Notes: generated by a model not told the origin, from the sequence alone. A stretch of DNA of 64,000 bases from Actinomadura barringtoniae (GCF_017573505.1 NZ_JAGEOJ010000006.1:1-64000), one strand, 5' to 3'; numbered from the stretch's first letter, positions 27,886-36,316 are shown. Made by a program: numbers and translations.

Positions 27886-29127
27886 ATGGACTCGGATTCC
27901 GTACGTGGTGTCGACCGGCGCCGGCTGCTGGGGTGGGGCGGCGGGCTGGCGGCCACCGGCGTGCTGGCGGCGGGCGCGCCGCTCGTGGGCGCCCGGCCAG
28001 GCCAGGCCGACGAGGCCCCGACCGGCCAGATCCCGCCGGACACCCGGCCCGGCGGAGCCTACGACCGATACGTGGCGAAGCTGGCCACCCAGGACAAGTT
28101 CTCCGGTGTGGTGCTGTTGTCGCACAAGGGCCGGACGGTGCTGTCACGCAGCTACGGCATGGCCGACAAAGAGAAGGGCATCCGCAACCACGAGGGCGTC
28201 GCGGTCGACCTCTCCTCGGGGATCCAGCCGTTCCTCTCGGTGGCCATCCTGCAGTTGGCGCAGCAGGGCAAGGTGAAGCTACCGGACACGGTTGGCACCT
28301 ACCTGACGGGCTTCGCCAAGGACATCGCCGAGCAGGTGAACGTCCACCATCTGCTCACTACCACCGGCGGGATGAACGCCCCGGAGCTGGACCTGCAACG
28401 CATCTTCAGCAGTAAGGAGGAAGTGCACGAGTTCAACCAGCAGTGGACCCGGCAGGCGACGCTGGTAGCGCCCCCGGGCTCAGGCAACCAGGCCCACACC
28501 AACGGCGCCGGCGCCGGCCTGTCCATCGCCGCACAGATCGTGGAGGCCGTGACCGGCACCACGTACTGGGACTACGTGCACGAGCACATCTTCAAACGCT
28601 GCGGTATGACCGGCACGGCGTTCTACACCAGACCGCAATGGCTCACCGACGAGCACATCGCACGCTCCTACATGCTGCAACCCGACGGCAGCCGGGTCGA
28701 CGCCGTCCGCAACCTGGACAAGGGCAGCATGAAACAAGGCAAGAACCCGGGCCGACACTTCATCGGCTACGCCACCGACGACGGCTTCGCCACCGCACCG
28801 GACCTGGTCCGGTTCGCGCACGCACTGGCCGACGGCACGGTGCTGGACCCGCCCTACGCCGACCTGCTGATCGGAGCCAAGTTCCCCCGGGTGCCCGGCG
28901 ACGGCTCCGCACCGGCCCACCCGTCGTTCACCGGCTACTCGGGACCGATCAAGATCGTCAGCGGCCAATGGCTGATCGGCCGCGGCGGCAGCACCGGCGG
29001 CAGCACCGCCAACTGGAACATCTACCCCGACACCGGCTGGGTCAGCGTCATCCTCAGCAACTACGACGAAATACCCATAGTGGAGATCGCCGAGCAGGAA
29101 CTGAAAGCCATCACCGGACGATCCTGA
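27886..29127 (+). CDS. Tat-exported beta-lactamase-fold protein lacking catalytic residues
   Basis: A 413-residue protein of the class C beta-lactamase/penicillin-binding-like hydrolase family with a twin-arginine leader (DRRRLLGWGGGLAATGVLAA). The fold is clear: SVAILQLAQQGKVKLPDTVG, VHHLLTTTGGM, IAAQIVEAVTGTTYWDYV and PDTGWVSVILSNYD. However, the SxxK motif reads SGIQ (Ser111, Gln114 in place of Lys), the YxN motif reads HTN (His204 in place of Tyr), and the HxG box reads RGG. Hydrolysis by the usual mechanism is therefore unlikely; a binding role is inferred. ATG 27886 follows AGAAAGGTGATC. Confidence 0.85.
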   Translation: MDSDSVRGVDRRRLLGWGGGLAATGVLAAGAPLVGARPGQADEAPTGQIPPDTRPGGAYDRYVAKLATQDKFSGVVLLSHKGRTVLSRSYGMADKEKGIRNHEGVAVDLSSGIQPFLSVAILQLAQQGKVKLPDTVGTYLTGFAKDIAEQVNVHHLLTTTGGMNAPELDLQRIFSSKEEVHEFNQQWTRQATLVAPPGSGNQAHTNGAGAGLSIAAQIVEAVTGTTYWDYVHEHIFKRCGMTGTAFYTRPQWLTDEHIARSYMLQPDGSRVDAVRNLDKGSMKQGKNPGRHFIGYATDDGFATAPDLVRFAHALADGTVLDPPYADLLIGAKFPRVPGDGSAPAHPSFTGYSGPIKIVSGQWLIGRGGSTGGSTANWNIYPDTGWVSVILSNYDEIPIVEIAEQELKAITGRS

Positions 29128-29139
29128 CAGGCGGCAACG

Positions 29140-29175
29140 AGCATGACCTTGTCGCCTTGGCGACAAGGTCATGCT
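29140..29175. terminator. Long perfect terminator hairpin
   Basis: AGCATGACCTTGTCG (29140-29154) and CGACAAGGTCATGCT (29161-29175) are perfect 15-bp arms with the loop CCTTGG. It lies 12 bp after the beta-lactamase-fold gene, before the convergent lipase gene, and can stop transcription from either side. Confidence 0.85.
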
Positions 29176-29299
29176 GCCGGCGGAACACACCGCCGACGCC
29201 GCGAGGCCGGGGATGGGTGGTCCATCGAGCCCGCGAGCGCCTGCTCTCCGTCGCGGGCCGTGCCCCAGTGCCCGGCTTCCTCGGCCAACTGCTTCTTAG

Positions 29300-30502
29300 C
29301 TATCCGGCACGGCAGTCGGCGGGGCGTGGGAGGGGTTCACCGGCGAAGCGGCTGGCCAGCCAATCGACGAAGAGGGGGAAGCCGGTGATGCCGCCCACGC
29401 CGTGCTCCAGAGGTAGTTCCTGGAAGCGGGCGTTGGCGCCGCGGGCGCACCAGCGGTGGTAGAGGTCGACGGTTTCGGAGTACGGGATGACCTCGTCGTA
29501 GCGGGCGTGAGCCAGGAGGACGGGGGCCTTGGGGGCGATCGCGCCGGTGCGGTTCTGGGCTATCCGCTTCTGCCATTGCGGCAGCCTGAGGACGTCCTGG
29601 GTCAGGACAGTGGAACGGCGCAGCCATTGGGGGACGCCGATGATGCCCGCCTTGTAGATGCAGCTGTCGCGCATCTGGGCGGTGAGGTCGCGGCCCTTGG
29701 CGTTCAGGTAACTGTCCAGATGCAGGTCTGGGTAGGCGGCGTTCAGGCCGATGGCGGCATAGAGCTGGAGGAAACCCAGCGGGCCGTTGTCGAGGCTGTT
29801 GGCGGTGTGCATGAGGTCGGTGGTGCCGTCCCCGGCCGCGCCGCCGACCAGAGGGAGGTCGGGGGCGTAGGAGGGCTGGAGCTGGAGCGCCCACTCGGCG
29901 GCCGTTCCGCCCTCGGAGTAGCCGGTGATGGCGAGGGGGCCGTTCGTGGGGAGGCCGGCCTCGGGCAGGCGGCGGGCGGCGCGGACGGAGTCCAGGACGG
30001 CCGGCCCTAGCGCGTGGCCGACCACATAGGTGTGGTCGCCGGGCGTTCCTTGGCCTGGATAGTCGGTGACCGCGACCGCCCAGCCTCGGGCGAGTTCGAG
30101 AGCGAAGAAGCTGCCCTCGTAGTCCAGGCCGTAGTCCAGGAGGTGCGACGTGGCGCAGCGGTCGGCGATGCCCTGCGTGCCGACCGCGTGCCCGATGATC
30201 GGACGCTTGCCGGGGCCCTTCCAGGGGGCCGTCGGTACGAGGACCACGCCCGACACAGCCGTCGGCTTGCCGGTGGCCGTGGTCGATCGGTAGAGGATGC
30301 GCCAGGCGCGGGCGGGCAGCGCGACGCCGGGCAGTAGGTTCGCGGTCATCGGCTCAGCACGGATGACATCGCCGGGCCTACCGGCCGGAAGCGGATCGGG
30401 CGGCGTGTAGAAACCGGCGGTCGTCCGGGCTTCTGCGGGCTGGGCCGTCAGCGTTGCCGCGACCAGAGCCAGCGCGGCACACAGGGACAAGATCGGTCGC
30501 AC
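29300..30502 (-). CDS. Secreted lipase (LIP family)
   Basis: A 400-residue exported alpha/beta hydrolase of the secretory lipase family (PF03583). A signal peptide of about 25 residues (LSLCAALALVAATLTAQPAEA) is followed by the mature enzyme. The nucleophile elbow is ITGYSEGGTAAEWA, preceded by a lid region. The acid is probably in LLAHARYDEVIPY and the histidine in PLEHGVGGITGFPLF. Paired cysteines (DRCATSH, RDSCIYK) fit extracellular disulfides. It would hydrolyse lipid esters outside the cell. GTG 30502 follows AGGAGATGTC. It is divergent from the methyltransferase gene. Confidence 0.88.
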   Translation of the reverse strand: MRPILSLCAALALVAATLTAQPAEARTTAGFYTPPDPLPAGRPGDVIRAEPMTANLLPGVALPARAWRILYRSTTATGKPTAVSGVVLVPTAPWKGPGKRPIIGHAVGTQGIADRCATSHLLDYGLDYEGSFFALELARGWAVAVTDYPGQGTPGDHTYVVGHALGPAVLDSVRAARRLPEAGLPTNGPLAITGYSEGGTAAEWALQLQPSYAPDLPLVGGAAGDGTTDLMHTANSLDNGPLGFLQLYAAIGLNAAYPDLHLDSYLNAKGRDLTAQMRDSCIYKAGIIGVPQWLRRSTVLTQDVLRLPQWQKRIAQNRTGAIAPKAPVLLAHARYDEVIPYSETVDLYHRWCARGANARFQELPLEHGVGGITGFPLFVDWLASRFAGEPLPRPADCRAG

Positions 30503-30588
30503 GACATCTCCTCGCTGCGTCGTCGGCCGTTATAAAAACACGGACGGCTATATATGGGAAGAGCGGCCGCGTGGGAGATTCTGGTGGG

Positions 30589-31317
30589 GTGAGCGAGCCG
30601 ATCTTCGATGCCGAGGGCATGTTCGACGACGACTACCTGTACTTCTTCGCCGATGCGCTGAAGGAACGCAGCGACGCCGAGACCGGGGTGGTCTGGGAGC
30701 TGCTGGGGCTGGAGCCCGGCCAGGACGTACTCGACCTGTGCTGCGGCCACGGGCGGATCGCCAACCGGCTGGCGGCGCGGGGATGCCGGGTCACCGGGCT
30801 GGACGCGACGCCGCTGTTCCTGGAGCGGGCGCGACGGGAGGCTGGCGCCGAGGTCGACTACGTCCTCGGCGACATGCGCGACCTGCCGTACGCCGAACGG
30901 TTCGACGCGGTCGTCTGCTGGTTCACCTCGTTCGGCTACTTCGACGACGACGGCAACCGGCGCGTCCTGGAGCAGGTGCACGGCGCGCTCCGGCCGGGCG
31001 GGCGGTTCGCGGTCGAGCTGATCAACTACACCGGGCTGCTCGCCAGGTACCAGAACTCGGTCGTGATCGAACGGGGCGAGGACATGGTCGTCGACCAGCA
31101 CCGGATCGATCCGCTCACCGGGCGCAGCCTGGCGACGCGGACAGTGATCCGGGACGGGAGGATTCGCCGCGTCCCGTTCTTCACACGGCTGTTCACGTTC
31201 CCTGAACTGCGCGACTGGCTGATGGGCGCCGGGTTCCGGGACGTCGAGGGGTACGGCGATGGGGGCGGTCCGCTGGTGGCGGGGAGTCGCCGGATGGTCG
31301 TGACCGCCCGCCGCTAG
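30589..31317 (+). CDS. SAM-dependent class I methyltransferase
   Basis: A 242-residue methyltransferase with motif I VLDLCCGHGRIANRLA, post-I VTGLDATPLFLERAR, motif II FDAVVCWFTSFGYF and motif III ALRPGGRFAVELI. A C-terminal half of mixed strands (TRTVIRDGRIRRVPFF) follows. It would transfer a methyl group to a small acceptor; the family (UbiE/type 11-like) does not reveal the substrate. GTG 30589 follows GGTGGG. Its promoter region, shared with the divergent lipase, has AT-rich TTATAAAAACA and TATATATG elements. Confidence 0.85.
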   Translation: MSEPIFDAEGMFDDDYLYFFADALKERSDAETGVVWELLGLEPGQDVLDLCCGHGRIANRLAARGCRVTGLDATPLFLERARREAGAEVDYVLGDMRDLPYAERFDAVVCWFTSFGYFDDDGNRRVLEQVHGALRPGGRFAVELINYTGLLARYQNSVVIERGEDMVVDQHRIDPLTGRSLATRTVIRDGRIRRVPFFTRLFTFPELRDWLMGAGFRDVEGYGDGGGPLVAGSRRMVVTARR

Positions 31318-31533
31318 CTACTTGTCCCAGGCGACGAGAAACTCGGCCAGGGAGATGCGGCCGTCGATGTCGCCGTCGCGCTGGTCGGCGTTCTTGAAGA
31401 TGGAGTCCAGCTCGGCCGTGGTGACCTCCTCGCCCCGCGCGTTCAGGGCGGCGGCGAACTCCTCGCGCGTGATGTAGCCGTCGCCGTCGGCGTCGAACTC
31501 TTTGAACGTGGCGGTCGGGTCGAGATCGGCCAT
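31318..31533 (-). CDS. Two-EF-hand calcium-binding protein
   Basis: A 71-residue acidic protein made almost only of two canonical EF-hands: DADGDGYITREE and DGDIDGRISLAE, each with acidic residues at loop positions 1, 3, 5 and 12. It is like bacterial calmodulin-like or calerythrin-type mini proteins and should bind Ca2+ in the cytoplasm as buffer or sensor. ATG 31533 was chosen because the upstream in-frame part lacks homology and the start gives MADLDPTATF, common in such proteins. It abuts the methyltransferase stop with no gap, in convergent orientation. Confidence 0.85.
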   Translation of the reverse strand: MADLDPTATFKEFDADGDGYITREEFAAALNARGEEVTTAELDSIFKNADQRDGDIDGRISLAEFLVAWDK

Positions 31534-31625
31534 GGTGGAACGCCTCCGATGTGCGGTGTTTCGAGCACCTAGCATCGAAGCACGATCGAGTGTCCCGGAT
31601 GGGCGGATTGTCTAAGATCCAGGTC

Positions 31626-31937
31626 ATGGTGTCCGGGGTCACGCGTTCGCCGAGCAGGGACGTCGTGTCCTGGGTCATCGGCGGGCTGGGCGCGTGGTGG
31701 GTCGTGTCGCCGCTGTTGTTCTCGCTCGGTTTCGCGCTGGACGGCCGACATCCTGGCGACTGGCTGGTCGTGACGGTGTTCTGGGCGGCGCTGGGCGGTG
31801 CGGGGCTCGCACCGTTCGCCGGACTGGTGGTCGCGCTGGTAGCGCGCCGGAGGTGGCCGCTCGCCTACTTCGCCCTGATGTGCGCGGTGACTGTGAGCGG
31901 CGTTGCTTTTCTGCTCTACGCGCTCGCTCACGCGTGA
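31626..31937 (+). CDS. Small membrane protein, hypothetical
   Basis: A 103-residue protein with three hydrophobic helices: VVSWVIGGLGAWWVVSPLLF, then WLVVTVFWAALGGAGLAPFAG, and YFALMCAVTVSGVAFLLYAL, joined by short charged loops. I do not recognise the family. The start ATG 31626 or an upstream in-frame ATG at 31599 is possible; neither has a clear ribosome-binding site. It ends 3 bp before the convergent lectin stop. Confidence 0.55.
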   Translation: MVSGVTRSPSRDVVSWVIGGLGAWWVVSPLLFSLGFALDGRHPGDWLVVTVFWAALGGAGLAPFAGLVVALVARRRWPLAYFALMCAVTVSGVAFLLYALAHA

Positions 31938-31940
31938 GGC

Positions 31941-32414
31941 TTAGGAGTCCCAGATGAGGGTGCCGCCTGAGTCGGAGGCGTCCTTGGGCGGGCGGAGTTC
32001 CCAGAGCTCGTTGTCGTCGGAGCCCGAGTCCCACTGGACCAGGCCCGCACCGGCGTCGGTGGAGGCGCCGTAGACGGCCAGGACCTTGCGGGAGTGCATC
32101 GCCACGATCCGGTAGAAGCCGTCGCCGTTGTCCTTGATGTCGAACAGCTGGTTGTCGCCGCCGCCAGGAGACCACTGGAGGACACGAGCACCGTTGTCGG
32201 TGGAGGCGGCCTCCACGTCCAGGGACTTGCCCGAGTGCTTGGCGAGGATGTGGAAGTAGCCCTTGCCCGCGGGCTCCAGTGCGAACGTCTGGTTCGGGTC
32301 ACCGCTGAGGTACCACTGAACGGCGGCCGCGCCGTCGTCGGTCGAGGCGCCTTCGATGTCGATGGCCATCCCGGACTTCTTGGAGATCAGGTGGGCGTGA
32401 TCGGGGATGCTCAC
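31941..32414 (-). CDS. Ricin-type beta-trefoil lectin domain protein
   Basis: A 157-residue single-domain RICIN/beta-trefoil protein with three repeats, each carrying the QxW signature: VQWYLSGDPNQTFAL, LQWSPGGGDNQLFDI and VQWDSGSDDNELWEL. Each repeat also has a GKxLDVEGASTDxGA-type strand. The domain binds carbohydrates. There is no signal peptide and no catalytic domain, so it may act inside the cell or be released by another path. GTG 32414 follows AGGAAGGCAGGA, a strong ribosome-binding site. Confidence 0.88.
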   Translation of the reverse strand: MSIPDHAHLISKKSGMAIDIEGASTDDGAAAVQWYLSGDPNQTFALEPAGKGYFHILAKHSGKSLDVEAASTDNGARVLQWSPGGGDNQLFDIKDNGDGFYRIVAMHSRKVLAVYGASTDAGAGLVQWDSGSDDNELWELRPPKDASDSGGTLIWDS

Positions 32415-32506
32415 GGGTCCTGCCTTCCTGGCGGGAGGCTGCATCCTCACCCAACAGTGGGCCATTGCCCAGTGAAAGACCGGGAGTCAGGCCGGAAGCG
32501 GACCCC

Positions 32507-33079
32507 CTAGTCGTGCCAGCCGGATTCCAGGAGATCGAAGATCTCGTGCAGGGCGTGGAGGGGGTCGGGCTCCCGGCCGGCCAGATCGGGGACCTCAAGG
32601 ACGTAGCGGACCAGGGCTCGTACAGCGGGCTCGGAAGGGTCGCGGCCGGACTCGGCCGCGATGGCCTCGGCCAGGACACCCTCTGCCGACTGCCACAGCT
32701 TGCGCTGGTAGTCGCCGAGGGCGGGAGTCCCCACGATCAGGTCGCGCAGGCGTTTCAGGTCGGGCGACATGTCGGGGTCGAACGGGCCGCGGCGCACGAA
32801 GAACGCGCGGAGGGCCCGGAGGGTCGAGGTGCCGGGGTCGCGATCGCGAACGGCCTTGACCAGGGCTTCGCGGCGTTCCACGCCGTCGTCGAAGATCAGC
32901 GCTTCCTTGCCGTCCGGAACGTGCTTGAACAGCGTGGCGATCGAGACGTCGGCCTCGTCGGCGATCTGGGCGACGGTGACGCCGTCGTAGCCGTGCTCCA
33001 GGAACAGCTCCCGGGCGGCGTCGGCCAGGGCCTGGCGGGTCTGGGCCTTCTTGCGTTCACGGCGTCCGGTCGGCGGCAT
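32507..33079 (-). CDS. TetR family transcriptional regulator (partner of the 33.2-kb efflux pump)
   Basis: A 190-residue TetR-family repressor. Its N-terminal DNA-binding part shows ALADAARELFLEHGYDGVTV, AQIADEADVSIATLFKHV and a basic start (GRRERKKAQTRQ). The ligand domain contains ALVRYVLEVPDL. It is divergent from the DHA2-type exporter at 33174, separated by 94 bp that hold a long inverted repeat. Repression of itself and the exporter, relieved by an exported compound, is the standard arrangement and is inferred here. Confidence 0.9.
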   Translation of the reverse strand: MPPTGRRERKKAQTRQALADAARELFLEHGYDGVTVAQIADEADVSIATLFKHVPDGKEALIFDDGVERREALVKAVRDRDPGTSTLRALRAFFVRRGPFDPDMSPDLKRLRDLIVGTPALGDYQRKLWQSAEGVLAEAIAAESGRDPSEPAVRALVRYVLEVPDLAGREPDPLHALHEIFDLLESGWHD

Positions 33080-33114
33080 GCCATCGATTCTAGCGGAGGG
33101 GTGGAATTATTCTG

Positions 33115-33152
33115 AAGTCAGAGTCATTATAATTTCATAGTGATTCTGACTT
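33115..33152. promoter_or_regulatory. TetR operator and promoter for the DHA2 exporter
   Basis: AAGTCAGAGTCA (33115-33126) and TGATTCTGACTT (33141-33152) are 12-bp inverted arms with one mismatch. The 14-bp spacer contains a perfect TATAAT (33128-33133), a likely -10 hexamer enclosed by the repressor site. Confidence 0.7.
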
Positions 33153-33173
33153 TGAGGTGAGGAGGTGGCCGCG

Positions 33174-34592
33174 ATGACCGCCGTGGCAACCACAAGCGCG
33201 AGCCCGAAGGCCTCGACCAGGCTGATGTGGGTGATCCTGGGCCTGGTCCTGCTGGCCGACGCCCTGGACATGATCGACTCGACCGTCACCAACATCGCGG
33301 CGCCGACGATCGCCCGGGATCTCGGCGGCGGCGAGGGCCTGATCAAGTGGCTCGGAACGTCGTACATGCTGGCCATGGGCGTGCTGCTCGTGGTCGGCGG
33401 GCGGCTGGGCGACAAGTTCGGCCAGCGCAGGCTCTTCCTGATCGGCATGACCGGCTTCACGATCGCCTCGGCCGTGGCGGGACTCTCCCCCGACCCCGCG
33501 CTGCTGCTGGCGGCCCGGGTCGCGCAGGGCGCGTTCGGCGCGCTGCTGATCCCCCAGGGCATGGCGATCATGACCAAGACGTTCTCGCGCGACATGCTCT
33601 CCAAGGCGTTCGGGCTGTTCGGGCCGCTGCTCGGCGTCGCGACGGTGGGCGGGCCGGTGCTCGCCGGGTTCATCATCGACGCCGACCTGTTCGGGCTCGC
33701 CTGGCGGCCGATCTTCCTGGTCAACCTGGTGCTCGGCGCGATCGGTCTCGCGCTGGCCGTCAAGGTCCTGCCGCACGACGACGGCGACCGGAGCACGGTC
33801 GTGGACGGGCTCGGCTCCGGGCTGCTGGCCGGCGCGATGTTCGGGCTGCTGTACGGGCTGGTCGACGGGTCCGCCAACGGCTGGACCGCCGTTCCGATCG
33901 TCTCGATCGCCGCGGGCGTGGTCTTCCTCGGCCTGTTCGCACGCCGCCAGATGACCGCCGCCGACCCGCTGCTCAAGCCGTCGCTGCTCCGCAACAAGGG
34001 CTTCACCTCCGGGATGCTGGTCGGCCTCGCCGTCTTCGCGGTGACCACCGGCCTGGTGTACGTGCTGTCGCTGTTCATGCAGGAGGCCCTGCACGCGTCG
34101 CCGCGCGGAGCGGCGCTCGGACTGCTGCCGCTGACCCTCGGCATCATCGTCGCGGCGGGCGCGGCGATGGGCGGCCTGGTCGCCAAGCTCGGCCGTACGC
34201 TGATCTTCATCGGGCTGGCCGTCGTGCTGGCCGGCTGCGGCTGGGTGCTCGCGCTGGTGGCGTACGGCGACCCCGGCCTGTGGGCCCTCGCCCCGGCGAT
34301 CTTCGTGATCGGGGTGGGCATGGGCGCCTGCTACTCCACGATCTTCGACGTGGCCCTCGGCGACATCAGCGGCGACGAGGCCGGCAGTGCGAGCGGCTCG
34401 CTCAGCTCGATCCAGCAGCTCGCCGCCGGGATCGGCTCGGCCGCCGTGACCTCGATCTTCTTCCAGACCGCGGGCTCGGGCCTGACGCACGCGATGGAGA
34501 TCAGCCTCATCGTCGTGCTGGCCGTCACCGCGCTCAGCGTCCCGGTCGTCGCGCTGATGCCCAAGCACGCCCCCGAGGAGAGCCACCACTGA
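33174..34592 (+). CDS. MFS drug:H+ antiporter, DHA2 family (EmrB/QacA-like, 14 TM)
   Basis: A 472-residue exporter with about 14 hydrophobic helices. The DHA2 motif region is LDMIDSTVTNIAAPTIA near helix 1, with the helix 2-3 loop GGRLGDKFGQRRLFLIG and the drug-export helix 5 segment LGVATVGGPVLAGFI. The C-terminus is short (MPKHAPEESHH). It should export cationic or antibiotic-like compounds; the specificity is unknown. ATG 33174 was preferred because GGAGG lies 8 bp upstream; GTG 33165 would add 3 residues. A terminator hairpin follows. Confidence 0.9.
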   Translation: MTAVATTSASPKASTRLMWVILGLVLLADALDMIDSTVTNIAAPTIARDLGGGEGLIKWLGTSYMLAMGVLLVVGGRLGDKFGQRRLFLIGMTGFTIASAVAGLSPDPALLLAARVAQGAFGALLIPQGMAIMTKTFSRDMLSKAFGLFGPLLGVATVGGPVLAGFIIDADLFGLAWRPIFLVNLVLGAIGLALAVKVLPHDDGDRSTVVDGLGSGLLAGAMFGLLYGLVDGSANGWTAVPIVSIAAGVVFLGLFARRQMTAADPLLKPSLLRNKGFTSGMLVGLAVFAVTTGLVYVLSLFMQEALHASPRGAALGLLPLTLGIIVAAGAAMGGLVAKLGRTLIFIGLAVVLAGCGWVLALVAYGDPGLWALAPAIFVIGVGMGACYSTIFDVALGDISGDEAGSASGSLSSIQQLAAGIGSAAVTSIFFQTAGSGLTHAMEISLIVVLAVTALSVPVVALMPKHAPEESHH

Positions 34593-34687
34593 CCGGACCC
34601 GCTCGCGCTCACGTCGAACCGACCGCCTCCCGGCGACGTGGTGAAAGCAGGGGGGTCCGCAACCCGTCGCACCTGACCCACCGAACG

Positions 34688-34721
34688 CCGTGGCGCAGAC
34701 GTACCAGCGTCTGCGCCACGG
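34688..34721. terminator. Terminator between the DHA2 exporter and a convergent TetR gene
   Basis: CCGTGGCGCAGACG (34688-34701) and CGTCTGCGCCACGG (34708-34721) form a perfect 14-bp stem with a 6-nt loop, followed by ATTTTC. It lies between two convergent stop codons. Confidence 0.85.
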
Positions 34722-34736
34722 GCATTTTCACGCGGG

Positions 34737-35330
34737 CTAGGGCTGGGGCGGTAGGACTGCGGCGTCGAAGATGGCGGCCACGTCGGGTCCGAGGAACTCG
34801 GCCGGTTCGGCGCCGGTCTGCAGGAGCGCCATCAGCAGGGACATCACGACCGGCACCATGCCCCGCGCGATCTGCTCGGGGTCGATGTCGGCGCGGATCT
34901 CGCCCGCCCGCTGAAGCTCGCGCAGGCGGCGGGCGTTCTCGGCGCGCAGCTTGTCGAGCGCGGGGATGCTGAGCAGCCGGACCGTGAACTCCGGCTCCAG
35001 GCCCGCGACGATGCGGCGGGCCAGCGGGTGCCGTTCGAGCCCTTCCAGCAGCCCGACGATCAGCGACCCGCGCCAGTGGTCGATGGAGACGTCGCCGGTC
35101 AGCGCGGCCAGGCCCTCCTCGATGACGGGGCCCGCGTCGGCGTCGGCGGCGGCGATGAAGAGCTCTTCCTTGTTGGCGAAGTAGGCGTAGGAGGCCGTGC
35201 CGCTGAGCCCCGCGTCCCGGGTGATGTCGGCGATCGACGTACGCCGGTACCCGTCTCTGCCGAAGCGGGCGATCGCGGCGTCCAGGAGCGCCTGCCTGGT
35301 CCGCTCGCCCTTGGTCGTCGCTGTGGTCAT
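34737..35330 (-). CDS. TetR family transcriptional regulator (next to the diiron oxygenase)
   Basis: A 197-residue TetR repressor with the helix-turn-helix region ALLDAAIARFGRDGYRRTSI and ADITRDAGLSGTASYAYFAN, then a helical domain with LIVGLLEGLERHPLARRIVA. ATG 35330 (MTTATTKGER) is the best start; the upstream in-frame extension covers the promoter and operator. It is divergent from the AurF-like gene across 98 bp with a perfect dyad, so it probably represses that gene. Confidence 0.9.
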   Translation of the reverse strand: MTTATTKGERTRQALLDAAIARFGRDGYRRTSIADITRDAGLSGTASYAYFANKEELFIAAADADAGPVIEEGLAALTGDVSIDHWRGSLIVGLLEGLERHPLARRIVAGLEPEFTVRLLSIPALDKLRAENARRLRELQRAGEIRADIDPEQIARGMVPVVMSLLMALLQTGAEPAEFLGPDVAAIFDAAVLPPQP

Positions 35331-35357
35331 GCTCACAAGCCTAAGACAAATTGAGCG

Positions 35358-35376
35358 ATTGAGTAAATCACTCAAT
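35358..35376. promoter_or_regulatory. TetR operator before the AurF-like gene
   Basis: ATTGAGT (35358-35364) and ACTCAAT (35370-35376) are perfect 7-bp arms around AAATC. A further TTGAG half-site lies at 35351-35355. The dyad is 29 bp from the TetR start and 53 bp from the oxygenase start. Confidence 0.65.
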
Positions 35377-35428
35377 TCCTCTACTTTGAGGAGCACGGCG
35401 GCGCACGACACCCGGGGAAGGACCCTCC

Positions 35429-36316
35429 ATGACGACCAACTCGTTGCGCATCGAACGGCTCAACAAGGCCTCGACCCGCAAGTTCATCGAGCCGGACGCC
35501 GAGGTCACCGGCGCCTTCACCAAGGACCAGCTCGTTCCGGACGAGCTGCTGTCGGTGGCCGGCCTGGACCTGGACCTGTCCCCCGAGCAGCGCGCACGGC
35601 TAGCGCGGGAGGAGCTCGCCTCGATCTTCCATGCCGGGGTGATGTTCGAGCAGACGCTGATCGCCGGGTTCGCCTTCCAGATGGCGCTCGGCGCCGACAT
35701 CACCGATCCGCGCTTCACCTACGCGCTGCACGAGATCGGCGAGGAGACCCGCCACTCCCGGCTGTTCATCCGCGTCTACCGGCAGCTGGAGCCCGAGCAG
35801 CGCAACCCGTTCATCGGCGGGCGGGTGCCGACCCTGCTCAGCAGGTGGGGCCTGCCTCTGCTCATGAAGCGGGCCGCGACGCTGGACGCGTTCGTGCTCG
35901 CGGGCGAGGAGATCCCCGACCTGCTGCAGAAGCTCCTCGCCGAGCATCCCGACACCGACCCCTACATCGGCGCGGTCAACCGCTATCACCGTGCCGAGGA
36001 GGCGCGGCACATCGCGTTCGCCCGCACGACGCTCGGCGAGCACTACGCCGCCGCGACCTGGAGCGATCGCCTGGCCGTGCGGTGGATCGTGCCGCTGGCG
36101 ATCGTCGCGATGTTCGACCTGACGATGATCCAGCCGTACGTCTACGAGACCGTCGGCCTGCCGGTCTGGCGCACGTGGCGGCAGGTCCGCCGCCTGCCGC
36201 GCCGCGTCGAGCTGCGCCGCCAGTGCGCCCGTACGGTCCTGAAGGCGCTCACCGACGCGGGCGTCTTCCGCGCCGAGTCCACCCTCCCCTACCCCTGGCG
36301 CCGCATCACCCGGTAA
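35429..36316 (+). CDS. AurF-like diiron oxygenase
   Basis: A 295-residue helical protein of the AurF/p-aminobenzoate N-oxygenase-like diiron family. Iron ligands are visible in EELASIFHAG, in HEIGEETRHSRLF (ExxxxxRH type) and in YHRAEEARHIAF (EExRH), a ferritin-like four-helix arrangement. Family members oxidise aryl amines to nitro or hydroxylamine compounds or act on fatty-acyl substrates, with O2 and reductant. ATG 35429 follows GGGGAAGGACCCTCC. It is controlled by the divergent TetR and has no biosynthetic partner genes nearby, so the substrate is unknown. Its end overlaps the convergent hydrolase by 11 bp. Confidence 0.82.
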   Translation: MTTNSLRIERLNKASTRKFIEPDAEVTGAFTKDQLVPDELLSVAGLDLDLSPEQRARLAREELASIFHAGVMFEQTLIAGFAFQMALGADITDPRFTYALHEIGEETRHSRLFIRVYRQLEPEQRNPFIGGRVPTLLSRWGLPLLMKRAATLDAFVLAGEEIPDLLQKLLAEHPDTDPYIGAVNRYHRAEEARHIAFARTTLGEHYAAATWSDRLAVRWIVPLAIVAMFDLTMIQPYVYETVGLPVWRTWRQVRRLPRRVELRRQCARTVLKALTDAGVFRAESTLPYPWRRITR

